Below are positions 5,938 through 18,849 of a DNA stretch of 19,274 nucleotides, piece after piece. Within the stretch, counting starts at the first letter, position 1; the number at the start of each line of letters is the position of its first letter. The DNA lies in NCBI GenBank assembly GCA_964545715.1, contig CAZJHX010000186.1, positions 1-19,274 on the forward strand. The letters run 5' to 3'. The DNA is from CAZJHX01 sp964545715. GTDB lineage: Bacteria > Myxococcota_A > UBA9042 > GCA-2863065. Made by a program: the position numbers and the translations under genes. Below the pieces are notes generated by a model, which ran no database searches, had not been told where the DNA came from, and worked only from the letters and a program-made list of their open reading frames with translations.

Positions 5938-7671
5938 ATGCGACTGACCACCACCTTGACCATCGCTTTTGTGTTTACGCTAGGCTGCAGCCCGGCCCCG
6001 ACCCAGAAATCGGACAAGGGTGACGGACCGACGACTGGGGACGATCCGGTGGACACCACCACGGACACCACCGGCGATGACACCGGCACCGACGATCCCC
6101 TGCCGACCGGCGACAAGCTGGTGGGCGACCCGTGCGACGCGGGCAGCGAGTGCCAGGGCGGCGTCTGCCTCAAGAACGGTCTGCTGCCCAACGGGTACTG
6201 CACCCAGCAAGGCTGCGACGCCGCCGCATGCCCCGACGGCTCGACCTGCATCGAGTCCCCCATCGACACGTTCAGCTGCGTGGTCTCGTGCGAAGAGCAG
6301 GCCCAATGCGCCGGCAAGGGCATCGACGTCTGCAACACCGACAACCAGTGCTGGCTGGGCGAGCCGCTGCTGGAGACGACGGGCGCGATCGGTCAGCCGT
6401 GCGCCGAAGACGCCGACTGCCTCTCACCCGGCGCGTTCTGCTACAGCGAGATGTACGGCGGCAGCTGGACCGGCTTCGTCAAGGGCTACTGCATGAGCAC
6501 CGGCTGCACCCCCGGCTCCTGCGAGGCGGGCGCCGTCTGCGTGGCCATCTTCCAGGACGGCGGCACGGGCTGCATGACCAACTGCGCCAGCAGCGCCGAC
6601 TGCCGCGACGACCACGGCTACGCCTGCATGGACTTTGACGGTACCGGCATCTGCCTGCCGGGCTGCGGCGAGACGTCGACGTGCCCCAACGGCTACGGCT
6701 GTGACGCCGTCGCGGGCGAGTGCGTCCCCGCCTGCACCGACACCAGCTGCGGTCCCAACAAGGTCTGCGCGGACAGCGGCGTCTGCGAGGACCCGCCCTG
6801 CCAGGACGTCGGCTGCCCCGAGGGCCTCAAATGCGCTGACTCCGGCGTCTGCATCCCCGACATCGACGGCGGTCCCGGCGCCGGCCCCGGCGTGGAGTGC
6901 CCCAACCTGCCGCCCAAGGACTGCGTGGGCAACAACTGTGGCCAGCTCATCCAGTTCGACCCGCACGTGGGCCCCGGCTACGACGACTACGCCATCAACG
7001 GCGAGGGAAACACACAGTGGCGCAGCTGGGCGCGGCGCGACCTGGTCATGCTCATCAAGTGGGCCACCGCCTTCGTCGACTGCAAAGCCAAGGACTGGAA
7101 CGGCGGCAACGGCTTCCCGCTGGGCCTGGGCGACATGAGCGAGGAGAACGGCGCGATCCCGGGCACGAAGACCGGCTCGCCCGGCCACCCGCCCGGCACC
7201 CACGTCAACGGCTACGACATGGACATCGCCTACTACCAGAACAAGCCGCCCAACAACTACCTGCGCCCCATCTGCGACCACCTGCAGGGCGGCCAGGACC
7301 AGTACCATTGCGTCAGCGAGCCCTACCTGCTGGACCTGTGGCGCACGTCGCTCTTCCTGGGCGCGCTCTTCAGCTCAAACCGCACCCGCGTCATCGGCGT
7401 AGACGGCAAGGTCGGCGCGCTGGCCGCCCAGGGCATGCAGGCGCTGTGCGGCAACAACTGGCTGCCACAGTCCAACTGCAACGTGGTCGCAAACTATGCG
7501 CTCGCGTTTGAGCTGACCGACGGCGGCGCCGGCTGGTACCGCTTTCACCACCACCACCTGCACCTCAGCCTGAAGTCGGCCGGCGGCAAGCCCGGCTACG
7601 ACGGTCCGCAGTGCCTGGTGCCGGATTGCACACCGGTCTCAGCCCAGCACGGCTGCCAGGTCGATCACTAA
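5938..7671 (+). CDS. Cys-rich lipoprotein with C-terminal MepA/M74-type (LAS family) murein endopeptidase domain
   Basis: The 577-residue product has a lipoprotein signal (FTLGC, Cys17) and a D/T/G-rich linker. A long Cys-rich region of about 250 residues follows, with repeated short modules of the CxxGxxC / DSGVCxxxxC type. The C-terminal domain carries the zinc ligands of penicillin-insensitive murein endopeptidases: His422 and Asp429 in HVNGYDMDIAY, and His537, His540 and His542 in FHHHHLHLSL. The spacings (His-x6-Asp, then His-x2-His-x-His) match those of MepA. It is expected to cleave peptidoglycan cross-links at the cell surface. It starts one base after the stop of the lamin-tail gene, so translational coupling is likely. 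Its stop overlaps that of the convergent kinase by two bases. It lacks a strong Shine-Dalgarno sequence. Confidence 0.88.
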   Translation: MRLTTTLTIAFVFTLGCSPAPTQKSDKGDGPTTGDDPVDTTTDTTGDDTGTDDPLPTGDKLVGDPCDAGSECQGGVCLKNGLLPNGYCTQQGCDAAACPDGSTCIESPIDTFSCVVSCEEQAQCAGKGIDVCNTDNQCWLGEPLLETTGAIGQPCAEDADCLSPGAFCYSEMYGGSWTGFVKGYCMSTGCTPGSCEAGAVCVAIFQDGGTGCMTNCASSADCRDDHGYACMDFDGTGICLPGCGETSTCPNGYGCDAVAGECVPACTDTSCGPNKVCADSGVCEDPPCQDVGCPEGLKCADSGVCIPDIDGGPGAGPGVECPNLPPKDCVGNNCGQLIQFDPHVGPGYDDYAINGEGNTQWRSWARRDLVMLIKWATAFVDCKAKDWNGGNGFPLGLGDMSEENGAIPGTKTGSPGHPPGTHVNGYDMDIAYYQNKPPNNYLRPICDHLQGGQDQYHCVSEPYLLDLWRTSLFLGALFSSNRTRVIGVDGKVGALAAQGMQALCGNNWLPQSNCNVVANYALAFELTDGGAGWYRFHHHHLHLSLKSAGGKPGYDGPQCLVPDCTPVSAQHGCQVDH

Positions 7672-8954
7672 AATATAAAGTAGGCGGCCACGCCGAGCAG
7701 AGCGACCGCTGCCGCCACGGCTGCCATCAGGCCCCAATCGGGCCCGGACTCGGGCGGCGTCAAATCGTATTCAGAAGGCTCTCTGTCCAACACGGTCTGT
7801 GCAGCCTCGGGCGCCAGCTCAACCTGACTGACGACCCGCGTGTTCTTCTTCTCTTCGGCGACCGCCGCGGCAACCGCGGCCTCCTCTGCCTCCAACTCAC
7901 GCGTCGTGATTGGGATCTCCAAGACAGAGTCCGACGTGACCTCATCGCCCGAATCGGGGAACGGCTGAATGGCCATGTGCTCCCAGGCGGTCGCGCTCTC
8001 GTTGCCGGGTGACGACTCCTCCTGCGCCTTGTCCAGCGCCGCGACCACCGTCGAGACAGGTTGGGTCACGCCGATCGGATCGATCGTCCGCCCCGCCACT
8101 GCGCCCGCCAGGCCCGCGCGTACGCTGTCCGCGTTTTCCGGCCGGTCGTCGGGGTCCTTGGCCAAGCACTGCATCAGGATCGCCGCCAGGTTCGGCGGCA
8201 CATCGGACCCGGGATAAAGCAGCGACGGCGGCGTGTCGTTGACGTGCGCCATCTGCACCAGCACCGGATTGGCGTGCGAGAACATCGGCGCCCCGGTCAG
8301 CAGCTCGTACAGCACCGCCCCCAACGAGTAGATGTCGCTGCGTGCGTCGGTTTTGAAGCCCTGAGCTTGCTCCGGCGACATGTACAGCGGCGTCCCTAGA
8401 ATCTCGCCCGTTTTGGTCAGCTTGCTGCCCCCGTCGTCGCGGCAGACGCCAAAATCCAGCAGCTTGACGAAGTCCCGCTCGCCGTGGACGTCACACAAGA
8501 AGATGTTTCCCGTGCTGATGTCGCGGTGCACGATCCCGGCCGCGTGCGCCTCCGACAGCGCTTTCAGCACCTGATCCGCCACGTGGACGAGCCGCTCGGC
8601 GGAAAACTCGCCGTCGCGCTGCAGCACATCCGCTACGGACAAGCCGTCCAAGAGCTCGGTCACGATGAACGGAAAGCCGTCGTCGGTCATGCCGGAGTCA
8701 AACACGCGCACCGTGTGGGGATGCGACATTCGGCTGAGCACCTGCGCCTCGCGCTTGAAGCGCGCGATCGCCTTCTTGTTGCCGCCCAGACGCGCCCTCA
8801 GCACCTTGACGGCGACATGTCGATCCGCAAGCCCCGTGTGCTTCGCCCGGTAGACCCGACCCATGCCGCCCTGCCCGATCACCGCCACGATGTGGTAGCG
8901 CTCCGCAAGCGTCTGGCCGATCATCCGATCGTCCTGCTCGTCCGTGTGGATCAC
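7668..8954 (-). CDS. Tail-anchored eukaryotic-type Ser/Thr protein kinase
   Basis: The 428-residue protein has an N-terminal Hanks-type kinase domain: Gly loop GQGGMGRVY (27-35), Lys50 in VAVKVL, Glu69 in KREAQVL, HRDISTGN (143-150, catalytic Asp145 and Asn150), DFG (167-169), activation segment to MSPEQ (192-196) and SDIYSLG. The usual HRDLKPxN is HRDISTGN, so the Lys common in Ser/Thr kinases is absent, as in many myxobacterial kinases. After residue 275 comes an acidic, Ala-rich linker and a single transmembrane helix at the extreme C-terminus (about 409-428) with nothing beyond it, so the kinase faces the cytoplasm with no external sensor. The GTG at 8954 gives the longest form; an ATG at 8924 preceded by AGGA at 7 bases is an equally good start. 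Substrates are unknown. Confidence 0.95.
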   Translation of the reverse strand: MIHTDEQDDRMIGQTLAERYHIVAVIGQGGMGRVYRAKHTGLADRHVAVKVLRARLGGNKKAIARFKREAQVLSRMSHPHTVRVFDSGMTDDGFPFIVTELLDGLSVADVLQRDGEFSAERLVHVADQVLKALSEAHAAGIVHRDISTGNIFLCDVHGERDFVKLLDFGVCRDDGGSKLTKTGEILGTPLYMSPEQAQGFKTDARSDIYSLGAVLYELLTGAPMFSHANPVLVQMAHVNDTPPSLLYPGSDVPPNLAAILMQCLAKDPDDRPENADSVRAGLAGAVAGRTIDPIGVTQPVSTVVAALDKAQEESSPGNESATAWEHMAIQPFPDSGDEVTSDSVLEIPITTRELEAEEAAVAAAVAEEKKNTRVVSQVELAPEAAQTVLDREPSEYDLTPPESGPDWGLMAAVAAAVALLGVAAYFIF

Positions 8955-8962
8955 GGGCCTAC

Positions 8963-8990
8963 TCTATACGGAAAGCGGCCGCGCGGTAAG
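8963..8990 (-). promoter_or_regulatory. Possible promoter of the kinase gene
   Basis: TATAGA (8963-8968) on the minus strand ends 8 bases before the GTG at 8954. A weak -35 CTTACC (8985-8990) lies 16 bases upstream, inside the loop of the preceding hairpin. The arrangement suggests a leaderless message for the long form of the kinase. Confidence 0.28.
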
Positions 8991-8996
8991 GCGGCC
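8977..8996 (-). terminator. Possible hairpin terminator after the caspase-like gene
   Basis: GGCCGC (8977-8982) and GCGGCC (8991-8996) form a perfect 6-bp stem with an 8-base loop, just downstream of the caspase-like gene in its direction of reading. It is followed on the minus strand only by a short TTT, so it is a weak intrinsic terminator at best. Confidence 0.35.
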
Positions 8997-9005
8997 TGAG
9001 ACGGG

Positions 9006-10550
9006 TCAGAATTCGATCGAGGGCCCTGTCGTCATCAATACGTTCGTGCGGAAGACGTGATTGCGGGCCTGTTGAACGAACAGCCCGGTCCCCGCCACCG
9101 AGAGCCGCCAGGCCCAGCGGTCCACTATCGGCACATGCAGATTGGCCGCCACAATCGGACCCACGCCCATCGAGACATCAGCGTCGTCGCCCTCACCTGT
9201 CTCGATCCACAGCGCCTGCAGGCCCGCGCCCAACCTCAGCTCGATCGGCTCCAGCTCAAACCGCCAGTCCAGCCGGAAGTCTCCGCCGGCAAAGCGCTCC
9301 TTCACCTGCGCCTCGCTGTCGGACAGATCTGTGTGACCAAGGCCCAGGTCGAGCCCCGCGGTCAGAATCGCGTTTTCGAACCGATAGCCGTACCGCAGCT
9401 GGAGCCCGTGCCCCAACACCGCTCCCCGTGCGCTGAGTCCAAACCCGACATCCACCTCGTGGTTGCGCGTCGCAGACTCTCGCGTCATCGCGGTCAGCGA
9501 CACCGCCTCGCGTCGCTTGAAGCTGTCCCGCGCGACAGTCTCTTCACCGCCATACGGCAGGTTCACTTCCGCCACTTCAGTCATCGACTCGCTCTGCCGC
9601 TGCACTACATAACGCCCGGAGTCCACCGCCATGGTGACGTGCCGCCCTGGACGAGCCCAGGTCTCCGCGACCATCGTGCCGCGAGGCAGCCTGAACAGGC
9701 GATACCGGACGTCTTCTCCACCACCGGGCAGCACGATACGCGCGGCGCCGGCGCCGGGTTCAGCCAGCACGATCCCACGCATGGGCGCCAGCTCCGGGGT
9801 CGCCGTCCCGTGCTGAAAGATCCCGCGCTGGATCGAGCGCTTGAGCGTCCGGTCGTAGGCGTATTGATACGCCTCTCCCAGCGACACCAGGCCGTCTCCG
9901 TCCTCGTCACCCGCGCCCCGCATCGCGTTCAGCAGGTAGAAGGTGAAGACGCCGCCACCGAGCTCGTCGGACTCCTGGGCGCCCTCCCCCGCTGCCGTCG
10001 AGCGGATGAGCACGACCTGCGCGGACGGCGCGACCGCCGCCGAGGCTGACGCTGTACGAGGCCGATCCGGGGCCCCACGCTGCAGCCCATCAGGCTCCTT
10101 GGGGGGTGGGAACAGCTCGTCCGTCCGACACGCGTCCACAAAGACGATCCCGCGCGCCACCGGCATGCCCGCCACAAGCAGCGCCAGCTTAGCGACACGG
10201 AGCTCTTCAAAGATCACGTGCAGCGACGAGTTGGACCCGTGTCCGCTGTAGTAGAAGTACACCGTCACATCGTCCGGATCGTGCTTCGACGCGCGCTGTG
10301 CGACGTCTGCGATCGCCTTTTCGATGGCCGCGATGTTCTTGTTTTTCAGCACGAGTATCTTGTCCGGCGGGATGCCACCCAGCTCTGCGACGACGTCGGC
10401 AAAACCGTCCGCGTCGCGCGCTGCGTGTCTCAACCGCGGCTCGTCTGAGAAGCCATAGTTGTTTCCAACTGAGATTAAATAGCGCACCGGCTCAGCTGAA
10501 GCCGGTAAGGCCGCAGCGAGCGCAATAAGCGCCCAACACCCTATTCTCAC
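9006..10550 (-). CDS. Secreted caspase-like protease (C14 type) with EF-hand-like loop and C-terminal putative outer-membrane beta-barrel
   Basis: I chose the GTG at 10550, preceded by AAGGGG at 8 bases, which gives a clean signal peptide (MRIGCWALIALAAALPASA); an ATG at 10595 would add 15 residues and has no ribosome binding site. The 514-residue product has a caspase/metacaspase fold: YLISVGNN, ARDADGF, His104 in YYSGHG and Cys141 in VFVDACRTDE. An EF-hand-like loop DEDGDGLVSLGE follows, often seen in bacterial caspase-like proteins and consistent with Ca dependence. The C-terminal 150 residues are alternating beta strands ending in a terminal Phe, like small outer-membrane barrels. The protease domain would then lie in the periplasm, tethered to the outer membrane. 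The substrate is unknown. It lies upstream of the kinase on the same strand. Confidence 0.88.
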   Translation of the reverse strand: MRIGCWALIALAAALPASAEPVRYLISVGNNYGFSDEPRLRHAARDADGFADVVAELGGIPPDKILVLKNKNIAAIEKAIADVAQRASKHDPDDVTVYFYYSGHGSNSSLHVIFEELRVAKLALLVAGMPVARGIVFVDACRTDELFPPPKEPDGLQRGAPDRPRTASASAAVAPSAQVVLIRSTAAGEGAQESDELGGGVFTFYLLNAMRGAGDEDGDGLVSLGEAYQYAYDRTLKRSIQRGIFQHGTATPELAPMRGIVLAEPGAGAARIVLPGGGEDVRYRLFRLPRGTMVAETWARPGRHVTMAVDSGRYVVQRQSESMTEVAEVNLPYGGEETVARDSFKRREAVSLTAMTRESATRNHEVDVGFGLSARGAVLGHGLQLRYGYRFENAILTAGLDLGLGHTDLSDSEAQVKERFAGGDFRLDWRFELEPIELRLGAGLQALWIETGEGDDADVSMGVGPIVAANLHVPIVDRWAWRLSVAGTGLFVQQARNHVFRTNVLMTTGPSIEF

Positions 10551-10603
10551 TTGCCATACCCCTTGGCGTTTAGTCTTTTCCCTCAGGGCAAGCATACAAC
10601 AGT

Positions 10604-10632
10604 TTTATATTCGGTGTAAATAAAATTGAAAG
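10604..10632 (-). promoter_or_regulatory. Promoter of the caspase-like gene
   Basis: On the minus strand TATAAA (10604-10609, 5 of 6 matches) and CTTTCA (10627-10632, 3 of 6) are spaced by 17 bases in the most AT-rich gap of this half of the window. A start near 10597 would leave a leader of about 47 bases before the GTG at 10550, carrying the AAGGGG site. The -35 overlaps the tail of the upstream terminator. Confidence 0.45.
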
Positions 10633-10649
10633 CGGCAGTTATTACTGCC
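10619..10649 (-). terminator. Rho-independent terminator of the MopE-repeat gene
   Basis: On the minus strand, starting 2 bases after the stop codon, GGCAGT and ACTGCC pair as a perfect 6-bp stem (10644-10649 with 10634-10639) around a 4-base AATA loop. A T-rich run follows (GCTTTCAATTTTATTT). This is the clearest intrinsic terminator in the window. Confidence 0.62.
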
Positions 10650-10651
10650 AC

Positions 10652-12649
<1,998 letters not shown>

Positions 12650-12676
12650 GGGGCCTATCTTAGCCGGTTTTGGTGC

Positions 12677-14068
12677 TCAAATGCGCCAGGAGACGTACTT
12701 GACCTCGACGTACTCATCCATGCCGTACCGCCCGCCTTCACGGCCGATCCCCGACTGCTTGAAGCCGCCAAACGGGGCCTGGGCAGTGGACGGACCGCCG
12801 TCGTTGGCGCCTACGATGCCGTAGTCCAGCGCCTCCGCAACCCGCATCAGCCTGGACGCGTCGCGCGTGAAGAAGTAGGCCGCCAGCCCGTAGATCGTGT
12901 CGTTGGCGATCTCGATCGCCTCAGCTTCGCTGGTGAATCGACGCAGCGGCGCGATCGGCCCAAAGGTCTCCTCCCGGCTGACCAGCATGTCGCCCGTCAC
13001 CCCTTCCAGCACGGTGGGCTCAAAGAACCGCTCCGCCAGCTCGGGAGACGGGCGCAGCAGCCTGCCCCCCGTGCGAATCGTCGCGCCCAGAGCCAGCGCG
13101 TCGTCCAGGTGGCGCTGTACCTTCTCCACGGCCGCATCGTTGATCATCGGCCCGACCGTCACACCCTCGGCCAGGCCGTCACCCACCCGCATCGCCGCTA
13201 CACGCTCGGTCAACCCCGCAGCAAACGCGTCGTAGATGCCCTCTTGCACCAGAAAGCGGTTGGCGCAGATGCACGTCTGCCCCATGTTGCGAAACTTGCA
13301 GCCCATGGCGCCGTCCAGCGCAGCCTCCAGGTCCGCGTCATCAAACACGATGAACGGCGCATGCCCACCCAGCTCCAGCGACAGGCGCGTCACGTTGCGC
13401 GCCGCCTTGGCCATCAGGTGCTTTCCCACGCGCGTGGATCCCGTAAACGACAGCTTGCGCACCAGCGGATTGGACAGAAGCTCCTCGCCGATAACCTCCG
13501 GATCGCCGGTCACGATCGAGAAGACACCCTCGGGTACCCCGGCCTCGTGCGCCAGCTCCAGCAGGGCCAGCGCGGACATCGGCGTCAGCTCCGCGGGCTT
13601 GACCACCATCGTGCAGCCCGCCGCCAGCGCCGGTCCCAGCTTGCGCGTGATCATGGCCGACGGAAAGTTCCACGGCGTGATGGCCGCCGTCACGCCAACC
13701 GGCTGGCGCAGCACCAGAATGCGCTGGTTTTTGTGCGACCCCGGGATGGTCTCACCGTAGAGCCGCTTGCCCTCCTCGGCCGCCCAGTCCAGAAACGCCG
13801 CGCCATACGCGATCTCACCGCGCGCCTCCGCCAGCGGCTTGCCCTGCTCCAGCGTCAAGACGCGCGCCAGGCGCTCCTTGTCGCGGTACATGAACGAGGC
13901 AAAGCGCCGCAGCACGCGCCCTCGATCCCCCGCCGTCCGCTCGCGCCACGGCCCCAGCGCCGCCGCCGCCGCCTCGATGGCCGCGGCCGTCTCCGCACGC
14001 CCCTGAAAAGGGACCTGCCCGACGACCTGATCACTGGCCGGGTTCAACACCGCAATCTTGTCGTTCAT
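12677..14068 (-). CDS. gabD: NAD(P)-dependent succinate-semialdehyde dehydrogenase (ALDH family)
   Basis: The 463-residue product is a full-length aldehyde dehydrogenase. It has TPWNFP (Asn134), Lys157 in VVKPAELTP, FTGSTRVGK, the general base Glu232 in LELGGHAP and the nucleophile in GQTCICANR (Cys266, with Cys268 two residues on). The GQTCxCANR signature is that of the succinate-semialdehyde dehydrogenase subgroup, where the nearby second Cys can form a redox-sensitive disulfide. The usual reaction is succinate semialdehyde to succinate, in 4-aminobutyrate or 4-hydroxybutyrate use; related semialdehydes such as glutarate semialdehyde cannot be excluded. I chose the ATG at 14068 because it gives the normal N-terminus (MNDKIAVLNPASD); an upstream start at 14107 would add 13 unmatched residues and overlap the LysR start. 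It is divergent from the LysR gene, its likely regulator. Confidence 0.9.
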   Translation of the reverse strand: MNDKIAVLNPASDQVVGQVPFQGRAETAAAIEAAAAALGPWRERTAGDRGRVLRRFASFMYRDKERLARVLTLEQGKPLAEARGEIAYGAAFLDWAAEEGKRLYGETIPGSHKNQRILVLRQPVGVTAAITPWNFPSAMITRKLGPALAAGCTMVVKPAELTPMSALALLELAHEAGVPEGVFSIVTGDPEVIGEELLSNPLVRKLSFTGSTRVGKHLMAKAARNVTRLSLELGGHAPFIVFDDADLEAALDGAMGCKFRNMGQTCICANRFLVQEGIYDAFAAGLTERVAAMRVGDGLAEGVTVGPMINDAAVEKVQRHLDDALALGATIRTGGRLLRPSPELAERFFEPTVLEGVTGDMLVSREETFGPIAPLRRFTSEAEAIEIANDTIYGLAAYFFTRDASRLMRVAEALDYGIVGANDGGPSTAQAPFGGFKQSGIGREGGRYGMDEYVEVKYVSWRI

Positions 14069-14110
14069 GATATGATCCGACCTCTTTAATTCGACGGATT
14101 CTAACAATTA
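14069..14110. promoter_or_regulatory. Divergent gabD/LysR control region with AT dyad
   Basis: Only about 38 bases separate the two start sites. The segment is AT-rich and holds an inverted repeat TAATT (14087-14091) / AATTA (14106-14110) that encloses a T-N11-A pattern, the minimal LysR-type operator signature. TTTAAT (14085-14090) could serve as a -10 for the LysR gene. LysR regulators commonly bind between themselves and a divergent target, so self-regulation and gabD control are likely. The exact operator is a guess. Confidence 0.38.
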
Positions 14111-15000
14111 TTCTCGACCTCGAGTCACTCAAATGCTTCGAGGCGGCCGCCCGACACCTGAACTTTCGCGTCGCCGCGGCCACCGTGCATTTATCACCTC
14201 CCGCGTTCAGCGACCGCATCCGTCGCTTGGAGGAGGAGTTGGGCGCCAGGCTCTTCGAACGCACCACGCGACGCGTCTCACTGACCCCCGCCGGCCGCCG
14301 GCTGCTGCCCCAGGCCAATCGCACGCTGGTCGAGGCCGCCCGCTGCCACTCCGCGGTCTCCGACGGCGCGACCAACCCGCCCTTTGAGCTGTCCATCGGC
14401 ACCCGCTACGAGCTGGGCATGAGCTGGCTGGTCCCGATGCTGTCGGAGCTGGCTGAGCAGCGACCCGAGCGCAGCCTGGCCCTGTATTTTGGCGACAGCC
14501 CCGACCTGCTGCGCCGCATCGAGCACGGTCAGCTGGACGGCATGGTCTCCAGCGTGCGCCTGGTCAGCCCCAACCTGGACTACGCGCGCCTGCACGAGGA
14601 GCGCTACGTCTTCGTGGCCAGCAAGGCGCTGCTGGCAAAACAGCCACTGGACGGCAACGAGGACGCCATCGATCACGCGCTGCTGGACATCCATCGCGAC
14701 CTGCCGCTCTTCCGCTACTTTCTGGACGCGCGGCCGGCCGACGAGACCTGGCACTTCAAGGCCCACGAGCACCTGGGCACCATCGCCGCCGTCCGGCACC
14801 GCCTTTTAGAGTGCGCGGGCGTCGCCGTGTTGCCGCGTTACTTTGTGCGTGACGATCTGGCCGCCGGCGATCTCATCGCGCTGTTCGGCGACACCGAGCC
14901 GCGCCTGGACGCTTTCCGGCTGGTGTGGCGACGCGAAAACCCGCTGGCCGACGAGCTGCGGGCGCTGGCCCAGACGCTTCAGCAGCACCCGCTGCAATGA
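14107..15000 (+). CDS. LysR-type transcriptional regulator, apparent non-canonical ATT start
   Basis: Reading from ATT 14107 gives about 297 residues, the normal LysR length. The complete winged helix-turn-helix begins IILDLESLKCFEAAARHL, continues with the recognition region VAAATVHLSPPAFSDRIRRL and ends in RTTRRVSLTPAGRRLL. A periplasmic-binding-protein-like effector domain follows (about 90-297). A GTG at 14185 is the first conventional start but would remove the first helices of the DNA-binding domain, so it is unlikely. The in-frame TGA at 14068 bounds the frame, and no ATG, GTG or TTG occurs between it and the conserved N-terminus. GGA lies 8 bases before ATT 14107; ATT 14110 is an alternative. 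The gene is divergent from gabD and overlaps the GNAT gene by 4 bases. The effector is unknown. Confidence 0.85.
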   Translation: MILDLESLKCFEAAARHLNFRVAAATVHLSPPAFSDRIRRLEEELGARLFERTTRRVSLTPAGRRLLPQANRTLVEAARCHSAVSDGATNPPFELSIGTRYELGMSWLVPMLSELAEQRPERSLALYFGDSPDLLRRIEHGQLDGMVSSVRLVSPNLDYARLHEERYVFVASKALLAKQPLDGNEDAIDHALLDIHRDLPLFRYFLDARPADETWHFKAHEHLGTIAAVRHRLLECAGVAVLPRYFVRDDLAAGDLIALFGDTEPRLDAFRLVWRRENPLADELRALAQTLQQHPLQ

Positions 15001-15494
15001 GCGACTGGGTCATCCGGCGAGGCGTTCCGTCCGACGCGGATCGGCTCCCAGCGCTGCTGCCGATTCGGTCGGGGCGCCCCATGGAGGTCGTCGTAGCCGA
15101 GTGGCGCGCCGAGCTGCAGGCGGGCCTGGACACGGGGTCGCCCTGTTGTTTGATGGCCTGGGACGGCGACGAGTTGGTGGCGTACAGCCAGGCGCGATAC
15201 GTCGAGCCCGAGCCGGCACAGACGGGCAACACGGCGCCGCACGGCTGGTATCTCTTCGGCGTCATGGTGGCCGAGTCTCACCGGCGCCTGGGCATCGGTC
15301 ACGAGCTCACAGTGCGGCGATTGGCGTGGATCGCCGAGCGCGCTGACCACGCCTACTACTTCACCCACCCGGACAACACCGCCTCGGCGGCCATGCACGC
15401 GGCCATGGGTTTTAAACATGTCCAGGGCAATATCGAGATCACAGGTAAGGTGCACTTGCGCGGTTACGACCTTTACCGACTCGACCTGACCTGA
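14997..15494 (+). CDS. GNAT-family N-acetyltransferase
   Basis: The 165-residue product starts at the ATG of an ATGA overlap with the LysR stop (MSDWVIRRGVPSDADRL), which implies translational coupling. GNAT features are a beta-alpha start, the acetyl-CoA loop RRLGIGHEL preceded by the strand LFGVMVAES, and a C-terminal segment with HPDNTASAAMHAAMGFKHV, typical of GNAT motif B. It would transfer an acetyl group from acetyl-CoA to an unidentified small molecule or protein amine. Starts further upstream inside the LysR gene add a low-complexity Ala/Arg extension and were dropped. Confidence 0.87.
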   Translation: MSDWVIRRGVPSDADRLPALLPIRSGRPMEVVVAEWRAELQAGLDTGSPCCLMAWDGDELVAYSQARYVEPEPAQTGNTAPHGWYLFGVMVAESHRRLGIGHELTVRRLAWIAERADHAYYFTHPDNTASAAMHAAMGFKHVQGNIEITGKVHLRGYDLYRLDLT

Positions 15495-15534
15495 CATATT
15501 CCGCCGCGGATCTGCTTACAGGGGGAGTCCTAAG

Positions 15535-17544
<2,010 letters not shown>

Positions 17545-17565
17545 ACGAGAGACGGAGGGACCACC

Positions 17566-18846
<1,281 letters not shown>

Positions 18847-18849
18847 GGG

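Noticed and set aside
6130..6900. Possible DNA tandem repeat or CRISPR-like pattern in the Cys-rich region
   Set aside because: The similarity is at protein level only (Cys spacing); there are no identical repeats with unique spacers.
12677..14107. gabD started at 14107
   Set aside because: The extra 13 residues do not match the family and would overlap the LysR start; ATG 14068 gives the standard N-terminus.
14185..15000. LysR gene started at GTG 14185
   Set aside because: This start removes the first helix and part of the second of the winged helix-turn-helix, which are clearly encoded upstream in the same frame.
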